Source: Mycoplana dimorpha (GTDB taxonomy: Bacteria; Pseudomonadota; Alphaproteobacteria; Rhizobiales; Rhizobiaceae). Taken from it: a stretch of 64,000 bases of DNA. The DNA lies in assembly GCF_003046475.1 (NCBI RefSeq), contig NZ_PZZZ01000005.1, forward strand, positions 248,001 through 312,000, written 5' to 3'. The notes beneath the pieces are model-generated. The model did not search any database and was not told the DNA's origin. It saw only the letters and a list, made by a program, of their open reading frames with translations. Position 1 is the stretch's first letter. Every line of letters begins with the position of its first letter. Shown piece after piece: positions 8,944-22,015 of this stretch. Made by a program: the position numbers and the translations under genes.

Positions 8944-9405
8944 ATGCGTCACTTTGATTTCTCCCCTCTCTATCGTTCCACCGTCGGCTTCGACCGCCTG
9001 TTCACCATGCTGGACAGCCTCGGCCAGCCGGACCAGAGCCCGACCTACCCGCCCTACAACATCGAGCGCACCGGCGAGAACGCCTACCGCATCACCATGG
9101 CGGTGGCCGGTTTCGACGAGACCGAGCTTTCCATCGAGGCCCGCGAGCACACCCTTACCATCAAGGGCGAGAAGGCCGACGAAGCCGAAGACCAGTCGCA
9201 GTTCCTGCATCGCGGCATCGCCAAGCGCGCCTTCGAGCGCCGCTTCCAGCTGGCCGACCATGTGGAGATACGCGGCGCGCAGCTGAAGAACGGCCTGCTG
9301 CACATCGATCTCTTCCGCGAGCTTCCGGAAGCCGCAAAGCCGCGCAAGATCGAGATCGCCTCTGTCGGTCGCGAGACCAAGCAGATCGAGGCGCAGACCG
9401 CCTGA
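8944..9405 (+). CDS. Small heat-shock protein, Hsp20/IbpA family
   Basis: This 153-residue protein is a small heat-shock chaperone, an ATP-independent holdase that binds unfolding proteins. The N-terminal MRHFDFSPLYRSTVGFDRLF segment is the class A IbpA-type N-arm. The alpha-crystallin domain spans about residues 38-135 (YNIERTGENAYRITMAVAGF through NGLLHIDLFRELPE), followed by an IEIAS strand and a short tail. An AGGAGG five bases upstream fixes the ATG at 8944. Expression is probably heat-induced twice over, by the RpoH-like promoter and by the ROSE-like leader. A terminator and a partial duplication of the 3' end follow. Confidence 0.93.
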   Translation: MRHFDFSPLYRSTVGFDRLFTMLDSLGQPDQSPTYPPYNIERTGENAYRITMAVAGFDETELSIEAREHTLTIKGEKADEAEDQSQFLHRGIAKRAFERRFQLADHVEIRGAQLKNGLLHIDLFRELPEAAKPRKIEIASVGRETKQIEAQTA

Positions 9406-9454
9406 CGATCCCGGTGTCAATCAAATGCGAACGGCGCCCTTGGGGCGCCGTTTT
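9398..9454. repeat. Imperfect direct repeat, copy A (hsp20 3' end plus terminator)
   Basis: This stretch holds the last bases of hsp20 and its terminator. Three 13-base blocks (CCGCCTGACGATC, ATGCGAACGGCGC, GGGGCGCCGTTTT) recur in copy B at 9621-9676. The first two blocks are separated by 14 bases in both copies. Confidence 0.8.
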
Positions 9455-9456
9455 GC
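9430..9456 (+). terminator. Rho-independent terminator after hsp20
   Basis: AACGGCGCC (9430-9438) pairs with GGCGCCGTT (9444-9452) around a 5-base loop, followed by a T-rich tail. Confidence 0.75.
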
Positions 9457-9502
9457 GTTTGTTGCTCTGATCCTTCGTTCTCACGAGCAGCATCAAAATG
9501 GT

Positions 9503-9607
9503 CCGTCATGCCGGACTTGATCCGGCATCCAGCGCGGTCAAGTTCTTGAGCGCATGACTCATTTCGCGCCGCAGACGCGGCGCTGCGGCTCAAGGCCGGG
9601 ATGACGG
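9503..9607. repeat. Dispersed palindromic intergenic repeat, RIME-like, copy 1
   Basis: This is a palindrome-bounded element of about 105 bases. It starts CCGTCATGCCGGACTTGATC and ends with the inverted counterpart CTCAAGGCCGGGATGACGG, with a CGCGCCGCAGACGCGGCGCTG core. The same architecture recurs at 17611-17723 and 42707-42815. It resembles the RIME-type mosaic repeats of rhizobial intergenic regions. It carries no coding content. Confidence 0.85.
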
Positions 9608-9620
9608 AAGGGGGGATACT

Positions 9621-9676
9621 CCGCCTGACGATCACCGCCTGAATGGAATGCGAACGGCGCGCTGGGGCGCCGTTTT
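9621..9676. repeat. Imperfect direct repeat, copy B (second terminator-like hairpin)
   Basis: This is the partner of 9398-9454. It contains a hairpin AACGGCGC (9653-9660) with GCGCCGTT (9667-9674) followed by a short T run. It now lies just downstream of the convergent ltaE stop codon. Confidence 0.75.
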
Positions 9677-9687
9677 CGTTGGACCGC

Positions 9688-10737
9688 TCAGTCGCAGAGC
9701 GAGAGAAAGCGCTCCACGTCGTCGGGCTTGGTGGCGAAGGAGGTGACGAGCCGGATCATCGTTTCGTCCTCCGCCATGGTCTCCTTCAATCCAGCCGGGG
9801 CGGGCCAGTCGTAGAACGCAGCTCCCTTGTCGCGCAGCGCCTTGAGCGTCGCGTTCCTCAGGATCGCGAAGACCTCGTTCGAGCCCGTCGGCCAGGCGAG
9901 GCGGCCGGACCTGGCGGCGGAAAGGCCGGCGGCGAGCCGCGTCGCCATTGCGTTGGAGTGGCGGGCCAACTCCAGCCACAACCCGTCGCGGAAATAGCCA
10001 TCGAACTGGGCGGCGATGAACCGCGACTTGGAGAACAGCTGGGCCGAGCGCTTGCGAAGATATTGCATCTCGCGGGCGCCTGCCGGGTCGAACAGCACCA
10101 GCGCCTCGGCGCACCAGCAGCCGTTCTTGGTGCCGCCGAACGACAGGATGTCGACGCCGCGCTTCCAGGTCATCTCCGCCGGCGTCGCACCGAGCGTCAC
10201 CAGCGCATTGGCAAAGCGCGCACCGTCCATATGGAGCGGCAGCTTCCTCTGGCGGGCGACATCCGCGATCGCGGCGATCTCGTCCAGTTCATAGACCGTG
10301 CCGGCCTCCGTCGCCTGGGTGATGGTGACGGCGACCGGCTGTCCGCCATGAACGTTGTCCGGCGAGAAGCGGGCGATGGCCGCCGACAACGCCTCGGCCT
10401 CAATTTTTCCGTGCGCCCCTTCGATCGGCACGAGCTTGGAGCCTGTGGCAAAAAACTCCGGCGCGTTGCACTCGTCGACGTTCACATGCGCTTCGGCATG
10501 GCAGAACACCTGGCCGCCCGGCCGGTTGTAGCTGGCCAGCGCCAGCGAATTGGCCGCCGTGCCGGTGCCGACGAAGAAGACGGCCACCTCGCGCTCGAAG
10601 ATTTCGCTGAAGGTGAGCTCGACCTTTTTGTCGAGGTCACTGGTGCCGTAGGCCTTGGCGTAGCCGTCGGCGGCCTCGGTGAGGCTGCGGGCGATGTCGG
10701 GGTGGGCGCCTGCCCAGTTGTCAGAGGCAAAAAACAT
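9688..10737 (-). CDS. ltaE: Low-specificity L-threonine aldolase
   Basis: This 349-residue PLP enzyme of fold type I, beta-eliminating lyase family, cleaves L-threonine and L-allo-threonine to glycine and acetaldehyde. Lys204 in SFGGTKNGC is the expected Schiff-base lysine, and Asp171 in LHMDGARF contacts the pyridine nitrogen. The ATG at 10737 (MFFASDNWAGAHP) was chosen because the family begins with this F-x-SDN segment and a GCGGAA stretch lies just upstream. The more distal in-frame ATG adds 24 residues unlike the family. It is transcribed alone, away from gltB. Confidence 0.9.
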   Translation of the reverse strand: MFFASDNWAGAHPDIARSLTEAADGYAKAYGTSDLDKKVELTFSEIFEREVAVFFVGTGTAANSLALASYNRPGGQVFCHAEAHVNVDECNAPEFFATGSKLVPIEGAHGKIEAEALSAAIARFSPDNVHGGQPVAVTITQATEAGTVYELDEIAAIADVARQRKLPLHMDGARFANALVTLGATPAEMTWKRGVDILSFGGTKNGCWCAEALVLFDPAGAREMQYLRKRSAQLFSKSRFIAAQFDGYFRDGLWLELARHSNAMATRLAAGLSAARSGRLAWPTGSNEVFAILRNATLKALRDKGAAFYDWPAPAGLKETMAEDETMIRLVTSFATKPDDVERFLSLCD

Positions 10738-10972
10738 CCGAAATTTCCGCTTTCGCGGGCTCCATTGCGCGATCGAGTCGGACGATAGTCGAGCGCGGGC
10801 GCTGATCAAGGCCCTGACGACAAATCGATGATTTTGAAATTAAATGTGACTTCCGGTTGCTGCGCCGTAATTAAATTACAAGGAACGGTATTCGGTGGCA
10901 ACTTTTCGTCCCGCCGTGTTATTATTTTAGCAACATGATCTTGCGGTCCAAAACCGTTTCTGTCATAGATCC

Positions 10973-11007
10973 ACCGAAATAGGACAGTCATGCTGTCCTA
11001 TTTCGGT
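10973..11007. repeat. Perfect 15-bp inverted repeat upstream of gltB
   Basis: ACCGAAATAGGACAG (10973-10987) is followed by the loop TCATG and the exact reverse complement CTGTCCTATTTCGGT (10993-11007). It lies in the 529-base gap between ltaE and gltB (10738-11266), about 260 bases before the gltB start. No T-run follows on either strand, so it is not a standard intrinsic terminator. The left part of the gap (10810-10970) is AT-richer and I see no gene in it. Confidence 0.9.
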
Positions 11008-11020
11008 CAGAGGACCGAAA
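11001..11020. repeat. Second hairpin sharing an arm with the 15-bp inverted repeat
   Basis: TTTCGGTC (11001-11008), loop AGAG and GACCGAAA (11013-11020) form an 8-bp hairpin. Its left arm is also the right arm of the larger repeat, so in RNA only one of the two structures can form fully. Confidence 0.75.
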
Positions 11021-11122
11021 CAACGCCCACACGCTCCCTTCGGAGGTGTCTGGCTGATGGCGCAAGTATCGCCGTTCACCGAATGAACGGACGCGCTTTG
11101 CACTTCGCAACGGTCGCTGACG

Positions 11123-11150
11123 CTTGCCTGGTCGGCCGGACCTTCTATTT
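11123..11150 (+). promoter_or_regulatory. Candidate gltB promoter
   Basis: CTTGCC (11123-11128), 16 bases, then CTATTT (11145-11150) fits the rhizobial CTTGAC-N17-CTATAT pattern with two mismatches. It would give a leader of about 110 bases without the upstream hairpins. This is a weak visual call. Confidence 0.3.
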
Positions 11151-11266
11151 GCCGCCCGATCCGGACCATGCAACGATAACGCCCGTGGGGCCGGGATGCG
11201 AGGACGCTTTCGGCTGGCGCGCGGGTGAACCCTGCCCGCGCAACTCGGGCCACAGGAGGGATGACG

Positions 11267-15991
<4,725 letters not shown>

Positions 15992-16090
15992 CCCGGCCCC
16001 CGCATGCGTGCCCCTGATCGACACGGTCGGGGGCCATTCCACGCGCCGCGACGGCGCCTGTCGAGACACGCTTAAGTCAGGAAATTGAAA

Positions 16091-17545
16091 ATGGGTAAGG
16101 TTACAGGGTTCATGGAAATCGATCGGCAGGTCGCGAAGTACCAGCCGGCCTCGGATCGCATTCGCCACTTCCGCGAATTCACGATTCCCATGTCGGACCA
16201 GGAAGTCCAGAAGCAGGCGGCGCGCTGCATGGATTGCGGCATCCCCTATTGCCACGGTCCGACCGGATGTCCGGTGCACAACCAGATCCCGGACTGGAAC
16301 GACCTCGTCTACACCGGCAACTGGGAGCTGGCGATCCGCAACCTGCATTCGACCAACAACTTCCCGGAGTTCACCGGCCGCGTCTGCCCCGCACCCTGCG
16401 AGGAGGCCTGCACGCTGAACCTCGAGGATACCCCGGTCGCCATCAAGACGGTCGAGCAGGCGATCGCCGACAAGGCCTACGAGATGGGCTACATCGTGCC
16501 GCAGCCGGCAACGGTCCACACCGGCAAGAAGGTCGCGGTCATCGGCTCCGGCCCTGCCGGCATGGCGGCGGCGCAGCAGCTCGCCCGCGCCGGCCACGAG
16601 GTGCACGTCTTCGAGCGTGAGTCCAAGCCGGGTGGCCTGCTGCGCTACGGCATCCCGGACTTCAAGATGGAGAAGAACTTCATCGACCGCCGCGTTGAGC
16701 AGATGCGCGGCGAGGGCGTCTCGTTCCACTGCGGCGTCAATGTCGGCGTCGACAAGACGATGGACGAGCTTTTTGCCGCCTTCGACGCCGTCCTCTACGC
16801 CGGCGGCTCCGAGACTCCCCGCGCTGCCGGCATCCCCGGCGTCGATCTTGCCGGCGTGCACGATGCGATGCCCTATCTGGTCCAGCAGAACCGCCGCATC
16901 GGCCGGGAGAACATGGACAGCGTCGGCTGGCCGTCCGACCCGATTCTTGCCGGCGGCAAGCACATCGTCGTCGTCGGCGGCGGCGACACCGCGTCCGACT
17001 GCGTGGGTACCGCCTTCCGCCAGGGCGCGGTGAAGGTCACCCAGCTCGACATCCGCCCGCAGCCGCCGGAGAAGGAAGACAAGCTCGCCGTCTGGCCGTT
17101 CTGGGCGACGAAGATGCGCACCTCGTCCTCGCAGGCCGAAGGCGCCATTCGCGAGTTCCAGGTCGGCACGCTCGAATTCGTCGGCGAGGACGGCGTGCTG
17201 ACGGGCGTGAAGTGCTGCCAGGTCGACGAGCGCCGCAAGCCGGTCGCCGGCACCGAGTTCATCATCAAGGCCGACCTCGCCTTCATCGCCATCGGCTTCC
17301 GCGGCCCGTTCACCGACGGCGTGCTGAAGGACCTCGGCGAGAAGCTTGCCATCAACACCGACCGGCGCGGCTCGTCCAACGTCGTCGCCAACGACCGCGA
17401 CTACAAGACCTCGGTCGACAAGCTCTGGACGGCAGGCGACGTGCGCCGCGGCCAGTCGCTGGTCGTCTGGGCGATCCGCGAGGGCCGGCAGGCGGCGCGC
17501 GCCATCGACGAGGCGCTGATGGGCTCGACGACGCTGCCGCGCTGA
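16091..17545 (+). CDS. gltD: Glutamate synthase (NADPH) small subunit
   Basis: This 484-residue beta subunit of glutamate synthase oxidises NADPH at FAD and passes electrons through 4Fe-4S clusters to the GltB active site. N-terminal cysteine clusters are visible in [15 protein letters not shown] and CPAPCEEAC. The FAD dinucleotide fold is at [12 protein letters not shown], and the NADPH fold is at [11 protein letters not shown]. An AGGAAA six bases before ATG 16091 sets the start. Co-directional with gltB, it probably shares its transcript. Length and motifs are normal for the family. Confidence 0.96.
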   Translation: MGKVTGFMEIDRQVAKYQPASDRIRHFREFTIPMSDQEVQKQAARCMDCGIPYCHGPTGCPVHNQIPDWNDLVYTGNWELAIRNLHSTNNFPEFTGRVCPAPCEEACTLNLEDTPVAIKTVEQAIADKAYEMGYIVPQPATVHTGKKVAVIGSGPAGMAAAQQLARAGHEVHVFERESKPGGLLRYGIPDFKMEKNFIDRRVEQMRGEGVSFHCGVNVGVDKTMDELFAAFDAVLYAGGSETPRAAGIPGVDLAGVHDAMPYLVQQNRRIGRENMDSVGWPSDPILAGGKHIVVVGGGDTASDCVGTAFRQGAVKVTQLDIRPQPPEKEDKLAVWPFWATKMRTSSSQAEGAIREFQVGTLEFVGEDGVLTGVKCCQVDERRKPVAGTEFIIKADLAFIAIGFRGPFTDGVLKDLGEKLAINTDRRGSSNVVANDRDYKTSVDKLWTAGDVRRGQSLVVWAIREGRQAARAIDEALMGSTTLPR

Positions 17546-17610
17546 TCGCTCACGGGTGCTCTGACCTCCTCTGGCACGCGGCCTCCTCGGGCGTGCTGGC
17601 CGTTATCCTT

Positions 17611-17723
17611 CCGTCATCCCGGCCTTGAGCCGGGATCCAGCAGCGCTGCGTCTGCAGCGCGAAAAGTATCTCGCGCGCAAGGATTTGCGCGCGCTGGATG
17701 CCGGATCAGGTCCGGCATGACGG
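17611..17723. repeat. Dispersed palindromic intergenic repeat, RIME-like, copy 2
   Basis: The element starts CCGTCATCCCGGCCTTGAGC and ends GATCAGGTCCGGCATGACGG, with a variable core. It has the same architecture as the copies at 9503 and 42707. It occupies the middle of the 314-base gap between gltD and the VOC gene (17546-17859). I see no gene in the rest of that gap and no separate gltD terminator. Confidence 0.85.
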
Positions 17724-17859
17724 AGCAGTTTTGGGGAGCCGCCTAGGAGATGAAGGTGAAATAGGTGTTTCCAGCAGCCTGAATGGTGGCCTCGTCCGGT
17801 AGCGCTGCACGCCTACCAGGCCGCGTGGTCTCCTTGCCCTGCGATCGTGGCTGCGGCCC

Positions 17860-18270
17860 TCAGCCGGCAAAAGCGATGAGATTTCCGTCCGGATCGCTGA
17901 CGATGATGGTGCTGGTGCCCCATTCCTCGGTGCGAAGCTGCTGGTGGAACGTGGCGCCCGAGGCTTGGTACTCGGCGGCAAGTGCTGCGACGTCCTCGAC
18001 GAGGATGGTCGCGGAAAGCGCGTCCTCTTCCACGGACCGGAACGCCGGGTCGAGGGGCAGCCTGTCCACCTGCCGGAGGTTCAACTGCACGCCGTCCCGG
18101 TAGACCTGGCCGTAATAGGGCGGATCGCCGTAGAGGAAGGCGACGCTGAAGCCGAGCTTGTCGGCATAGTAGTCGCAGGACGCCTCGATATTGGAGACGA
18201 AGAGCTGCGGCTCGACCGCCATGAAAGTTGGCCGGCCCTCGCTCGCGGGCCCGTTATCTTCGTTCGACAT
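17860..18270 (-). CDS. VOC (glyoxalase/bleomycin-resistance) superfamily protein
   Basis: This 136-residue single-domain VOC protein is built of two beta-alpha-beta-beta-beta modules. VEPQLFVSNIEASCDYYADKLG opens the first module, and the C-terminal STIIVSDPDGNLIAFAG closes the second. Family members are metal-dependent lyases, dioxygenases or resistance proteins. The substrate cannot be read from the sequence. It lies 18 bases downstream of the SGNH protein gene on the same strand, so co-transcription is possible. Confidence 0.8.
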   Translation of the reverse strand: MSNEDNGPASEGRPTFMAVEPQLFVSNIEASCDYYADKLGFSVAFLYGDPPYYGQVYRDGVQLNLRQVDRLPLDPAFRSVEEDALSATILVEDVAALAAEYQASGATFHQQLRTEEWGTSTIIVSDPDGNLIAFAG

Positions 18271-18288
18271 GTGAAATTCCTGTCCTCG

Positions 18289-19485
18289 TCAGTTTTCGGC
18301 CTTCTGCGGGGCTGTTGCCGGCGGCCCCTTGTCCAGCCGGAAGTCGTCGACGCGTCCCTCGGGAGCGGCGGCGAATTCGCCCTTCTCGATCATCAGTTCG
18401 CGCGGGCTGCGGCCGCTGCCCTTGGCGGGTGCCACACCGCCGAGCAGCACGGTGCCGCCGTCGAGCGCCGGGTCGGTCAGGCTGATTGGCTGCGTGCGCA
18501 CGATGTCGGCCGGATCGGCCGGCGCCATGACGGCGAAGCTGGTGACCGCTTCACCGCCGGGCTCCTGGCCGTCGGTCGCCATGGCGTCACCGAGAATCCG
18601 GCGGATTTCCTTTTCGACATAAAAGGCCATCTTGCGTTTGCCGGCCTTCGTCATCGACACGCCGTCGGAGCCGCGCAGGCGGACCTGCTGGCCGTTGATG
18701 TCGGAGCCGGTGACGACGAACTTGCCGTTCTCGTCGACGAAGCCGTCCCAGATGTCGACGAAGGTGCCGCGGGCCTTTTCGGCTGCGCTGCGATAGATGG
18801 TATTGAAGGCCGAGATGTCGGCGGTCATCGAGGCGGTCTGGAAGGCGGGCATGCCGACCCAGAGAAGCGGCACCTTCTTTTCCTGCACGCTCGTCAGGAG
18901 TGCTGCGACGCGCCGTTCATATTCCTCGCTCCAGGCTTCGCTGGGGAACGTCTCCTTGCTGCCGCCGATCGTCATCGCCTGCCGGTCGTTGGCGCCGACG
19001 CTGAGCACCACCGCGGCCGGCTTGATCTCGTCGATCAGTGCCGGAAGCTCGGTTTCCCAATTGTGATAGTCTTGCCGCACCAGCCCGGACGAGCCATTGG
19101 TGCGCGCCTCGATGGCGACCCCCGGCATCCCCGCAAAGGCTTCGGTCAGGCCGTCAGCGATGCCGCTGGCGATGAAGTCGCCGACGACCAGAACCTTGCG
19201 CGCGTCGGGCAGTTTCGCGACGACGGCCGGCTCTGGCGCCGCAATCACCTTCGGCGCGGTGTTTTTCGGTTTTTCGGTTTTAGCCTGGGAGCGGCGGGGT
19301 TTTGGCGCTTGCTGCTGCGCCGGCGGCTGCGCCCGACGCCCAAACCCGAAGCCGCCGAACAAAAGGTCCAGCAAGTTGCGACGCTGGACCCGCTCCTGCG
19401 CGACCGCATCGGAAAAGATGGCCGCCGGCGGGGTGGCGATCGCCAGGCAGGCCAGAAGCAGCATCAGGCGGCGTAGTCGTCCCAT
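18289..19485 (-). CDS. SGNH-fold (DUF459) protein, exported, catalytic residues altered
   Basis: This 398-residue protein starts at ATG 19485, preceded by GAGGAA. Its signal peptide is hydrophobic (MLLLACLAIA) with a cleavage region around AVAQ. A basic, proline-rich linker follows, then the SGNH/GDSL fold: block I reads VVGDFIASG, block III reads VGANDRQ, and block V reads SDGVSMTKAG. In active SGNH hydrolases block I is GDS and block V is DxxH. Here the serine position is Phe and the histidine position is Ser. It may be a non-catalytic or divergent periplasmic member. It lies between the MltB-type transglycosylase and the VOC gene on the same strand, so a cell-wall role is a guess. Confidence 0.75.
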   Translation of the reverse strand: MGRLRRLMLLLACLAIATPPAAIFSDAVAQERVQRRNLLDLLFGGFGFGRRAQPPAQQQAPKPRRSQAKTEKPKNTAPKVIAAPEPAVVAKLPDARKVLVVGDFIASGIADGLTEAFAGMPGVAIEARTNGSSGLVRQDYHNWETELPALIDEIKPAAVVLSVGANDRQAMTIGGSKETFPSEAWSEEYERRVAALLTSVQEKKVPLLWVGMPAFQTASMTADISAFNTIYRSAAEKARGTFVDIWDGFVDENGKFVVTGSDINGQQVRLRGSDGVSMTKAGKRKMAFYVEKEIRRILGDAMATDGQEPGGEAVTSFAVMAPADPADIVRTQPISLTDPALDGGTVLLGGVAPAKGSGRSPRELMIEKGEFAAAPEGRVDDFRLDKGPPATAPQKAEN

Positions 19486-19583
19486 GCGCGATCGGTTCCT
19501 CTTCGTGTCGGCGCCATGCTCCGGCGGCGGCTTGGCGTGATGATGGCAAATCGTGCCCGGCCGCGAAAGCCCCAATGCGCAAC

Positions 19584-19607
19584 GAAAAGGGCGCCGCAAG
19601 GGCGCCC
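19584..19607 (-). terminator. Terminator after the lytic transglycosylase gene
   Basis: On the minus strand GGGCGCCC-TTGC-GGCGCCC is followed by TTTTCG, starting about 25 bases past the stop codon. Confidence 0.7.
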
Positions 19608-19632
19608 TCGTACCAACGACAGTTACCCTCAG

Positions 19633-20853
19633 CTATTTGCGCAGGGCGTGAAGCAGGGCGGTGTTGGGCTCTCCGTCGGCCGTCAGTCCGAGCCGGCTCT
19701 GCACCGCCTGGATCGCCGCCTTGGAGCCGGAACCGAGATTGCCGTCGACCTCGCCCTCGTAGTAGCCGAGTTCCTTCAGCCGCGACTGCAGTTCGAACTT
19801 CTCGGCAATGTCCAGCGTGCCCTCGGGGCGCGGCCAGCGCTGCTTCACCCCGCCATAGCCGGCGAGCTGGTCGGCCAGCATGCCGACGCCCATGGCGTAG
19901 GAGTTGGAGGCGTTGTAGCGCTTGATGACGAAGAAGTTCCGCGTCATCAGGAAGGCCGGGCCGCCGGCGCCGGCCGGCATCAGCAGTTCCGCTCGGTCGT
20001 CGCCGTTCTTGAAGCCCTTGCCGCCGGGGCGGGCAAAGCCAAGCTTCTGCCATTGGGCCAGCGTCTTGGTCTGGCCTTCGTAGGCGCTGCCGCCCTTCGG
20101 CACGACGATCTCGTAGCCCCAGGTCTTGCCCGGCTGCCAGCCGTTCTTGTGCAAAAGGTTCGCCGCCGTCGCCAGCGCGTCGGGCACCGAGTTCCAGATG
20201 TCGCGATGGCCGTCGCCGTCGGCGTCGACGGCATAGAGCAGGTAGCTCGACGGAATGAACTGGGTATGGCCCATCGCGCCGGCCCAGGAGCCGGTCATTT
20301 CCTTTGCCGGGATGTCGCCGTTCTGGACGATCTTCAGCGCGGCGATCAGCTGGTTGCGGGCAAACTTCGATCGCTTCGGGTCGGCATAGGCGAGCGTCGC
20401 CAGCGCCCGCGGCACGTAGTGAAGCTTGTCGTCCTTGGCGAGCACCGCACCGTAGTTCGATTCCATCGACCAGATGGCGAGCAGCACGTTGCGGTCGACG
20501 CCGTAGCGCCGTTCGACCGCGGCGAGCGTCCGGGCATGCTTCCTGGCCATCTCCTGGCCGATCCGCACGGTGTAGGGGTTTACACGGGAATCGAGATAAT
20601 CCCAGATCTTGTGCGTGAATTCGGGCTGGTAGGCCGCCTTCTGCAGCACGTCCGGGTCCGGTGTCTTCACGCCGGAGAACACCTTCTGGTAGGTTGCCTT
20701 GCTTATGCCGCTCTTTGCCGCTGTAGCGTAGAAATTGGCGATCCACTGCTGGAAGCCCGAATCGGCCCAGGCCGCGGTCGGGGCCAGGAGGGTCGCTGAA
20801 ACGAAGAGGGCGAGAGTGGAGCGAAGGAGCCTGGACTTGCTAAGCTGATACAT
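19633..20853 (-). CDS. Lytic murein transglycosylase, MltB type, with peptidoglycan-binding domain
   Basis: This 406-residue periplasmic enzyme cleaves the MurNAc-GlcNAc bond of peptidoglycan with 1,6-anhydro product formation. A signal peptide ends at about Ala30 (PTAAWA). The SLT_2/MltB domain covers about residues 33-325, with catalytic Glu131 in WSMESNYG and the GAMGHTQFIPSSY block. A C-terminal PG_binding_1 domain (about 345-405) contains LGYYEGEVDGNLG. MltB of E. coli is a lipoprotein without the binding domain; this soluble, domain-extended form is usual in rhizobia. It is divergent from galU. Confidence 0.93.
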   Translation of the reverse strand: MYQLSKSRLLRSTLALFVSATLLAPTAAWADSGFQQWIANFYATAAKSGISKATYQKVFSGVKTPDPDVLQKAAYQPEFTHKIWDYLDSRVNPYTVRIGQEMARKHARTLAAVERRYGVDRNVLLAIWSMESNYGAVLAKDDKLHYVPRALATLAYADPKRSKFARNQLIAALKIVQNGDIPAKEMTGSWAGAMGHTQFIPSSYLLYAVDADGDGHRDIWNSVPDALATAANLLHKNGWQPGKTWGYEIVVPKGGSAYEGQTKTLAQWQKLGFARPGGKGFKNGDDRAELLMPAGAGGPAFLMTRNFFVIKRYNASNSYAMGVGMLADQLAGYGGVKQRWPRPEGTLDIAEKFELQSRLKELGYYEGEVDGNLGSGSKAAIQAVQSRLGLTADGEPNTALLHALRK

Positions 20854-21013
20854 CGGTCGTTGGTTCCGTCTTACGAAATTTCGATCGGGCGGAGCGAAAG
20901 CTGCCGGTGGAGAGCAAAGCCTACAGACATCGAGTCAACAAATTCTTTACCATGGAAATCTGCCCGCGTCGCTCTTGGTAGAATGGTAGCAAATCGACCC
21001 TAATGCGGGGCAA

Positions 21014-21034
21014 CGCCCTCCGGCCGACGGAGGG
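21014..21034 (+). promoter_or_regulatory. Hairpin in the galU leader
   Basis: GCCCTCCG (21014-21021), loop GCCGA and CGGAGGGC (21027-21034) form an 8-bp GC-rich stem about 10 bases before the AGAGG ribosome site of galU. There is no T-run. It could stabilise the mRNA or tune initiation. Confidence 0.45.
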
Positions 21035-21055
21035 CCATCTGAAAGAGGTGTATGA

Positions 21056-21949
21056 ATGGCCGACAAACGAAAGGTACGTAAAGCCGTGTTCCCGGTCGCC
21101 GGACTCGGGACCCGGTTCCTTCCGGCAACCAAGGCGGTGCCGAAGGAGATGCTGACGGTCGTCGACAAGCCGGTGATCCAGTATGTCGTCGACGAGGCGC
21201 TGGAAGCGGGGATCGAGCACCTGATCTTCGTCACCGGGCGCAGCAAGGCCGTCATCGAGGATTATTTCGACATCCAGGTCGAGCTGGAGCAGACGCTGCG
21301 CCAGCGCAACAAGACCGCCGAACTGACGCTGCTGGAAAGCATCCTGCCGGTGGCTGGCTCGACCAGCTTCACCCGTCAGCAGGAGCCGCTCGGGCTGGGC
21401 CATGCGGTCTGGTGCGCGCGCGACCTCGTCGGCAACGAGCCGTTTGCGCTGCTTCTGCCCGACATGATCATGAAGGCGCCGAAGGCTTGCCTGGCGGGCA
21501 TGGTCGAACTCTACGAGCATGATGGCGGCAACGTCGTCGCGGTAGAGGAGTGCGCGCCCGACCAGGCCCACAAGTACGGCATCGTCGGCGTCGGCCGTGA
21601 GGTCGGCAATGGGCACCGGATCACGCAGATGGTGGAAAAGCCGGCGCCCGGAACCGCGCCCTCCAACTTCTTCATCAACGGCCGCTACATCCTGCAGCCG
21701 GAGATCTTCTCGATCCTCGCCACCCAGGAACGCGGCGCCGGCAACGAGATCCAGCTGACGGATGCGATGCTGAAGCTTCTGCAGGAACAGCCGTTCGCCG
21801 CCTACCATTTCCGCGGCGAGACCTATGACTGCGGCTCCAAGGACGGGTTCATCCTGGCCAATGTCGCCTTCGCGCTCGCCCGCGCCGACATCCGCCCCAC
21901 CGTCGAGGGGCCGCTGCAGAAGATCCTGGACGGCCTGAAGGAAAAGTAG
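21056..21949 (+). CDS. galU: UTP-glucose-1-phosphate uridylyltransferase
   Basis: This 297-residue cytosolic enzyme makes UDP-glucose from UTP and glucose-1-phosphate for exopolysaccharide, LPS core, cyclic glucan and trehalose synthesis. The nucleotidyltransferase signature [21 protein letters not shown] is at residues about 10-30 (written here by its key residues), with [14 protein letters not shown] and [11 protein letters not shown] further on. Length is standard. The gene is single and flanked by divergent mltB and a convergent outer-membrane protein gene. In rhizobia this locus is also called exoN. Confidence 0.95.
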   Translation: MADKRKVRKAVFPVAGLGTRFLPATKAVPKEMLTVVDKPVIQYVVDEALEAGIEHLIFVTGRSKAVIEDYFDIQVELEQTLRQRNKTAELTLLESILPVAGSTSFTRQQEPLGLGHAVWCARDLVGNEPFALLLPDMIMKAPKACLAGMVELYEHDGGNVVAVEECAPDQAHKYGIVGVGREVGNGHRITQMVEKPAPGTAPSNFFINGRYILQPEIFSILATQERGAGNEIQLTDAMLKLLQEQPFAAYHFRGETYDCGSKDGFILANVAFALARADIRPTVEGPLQKILDGLKEK

Positions 21950-21990
21950 CCGCCGCGCGGCCGCGCCCGCTTCATCTCAGGCGCGCTTGC

Positions 21991-22015
21991 GATCCGCTCC
22001 CGTCGGGAGCGGATC
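21991..22015. terminator. Shared hairpin between galU and the convergent beta-barrel gene
   Basis: GATCCGCTCCC (21991-22001), loop GTC and GGGAGCGGATC (22005-22015) form a perfect 11-bp stem. It overlaps the stop codon of the minus-strand gene. There is no T-run, so it may act as a bidirectional or Rho-assisted terminator. Confidence 0.5.
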
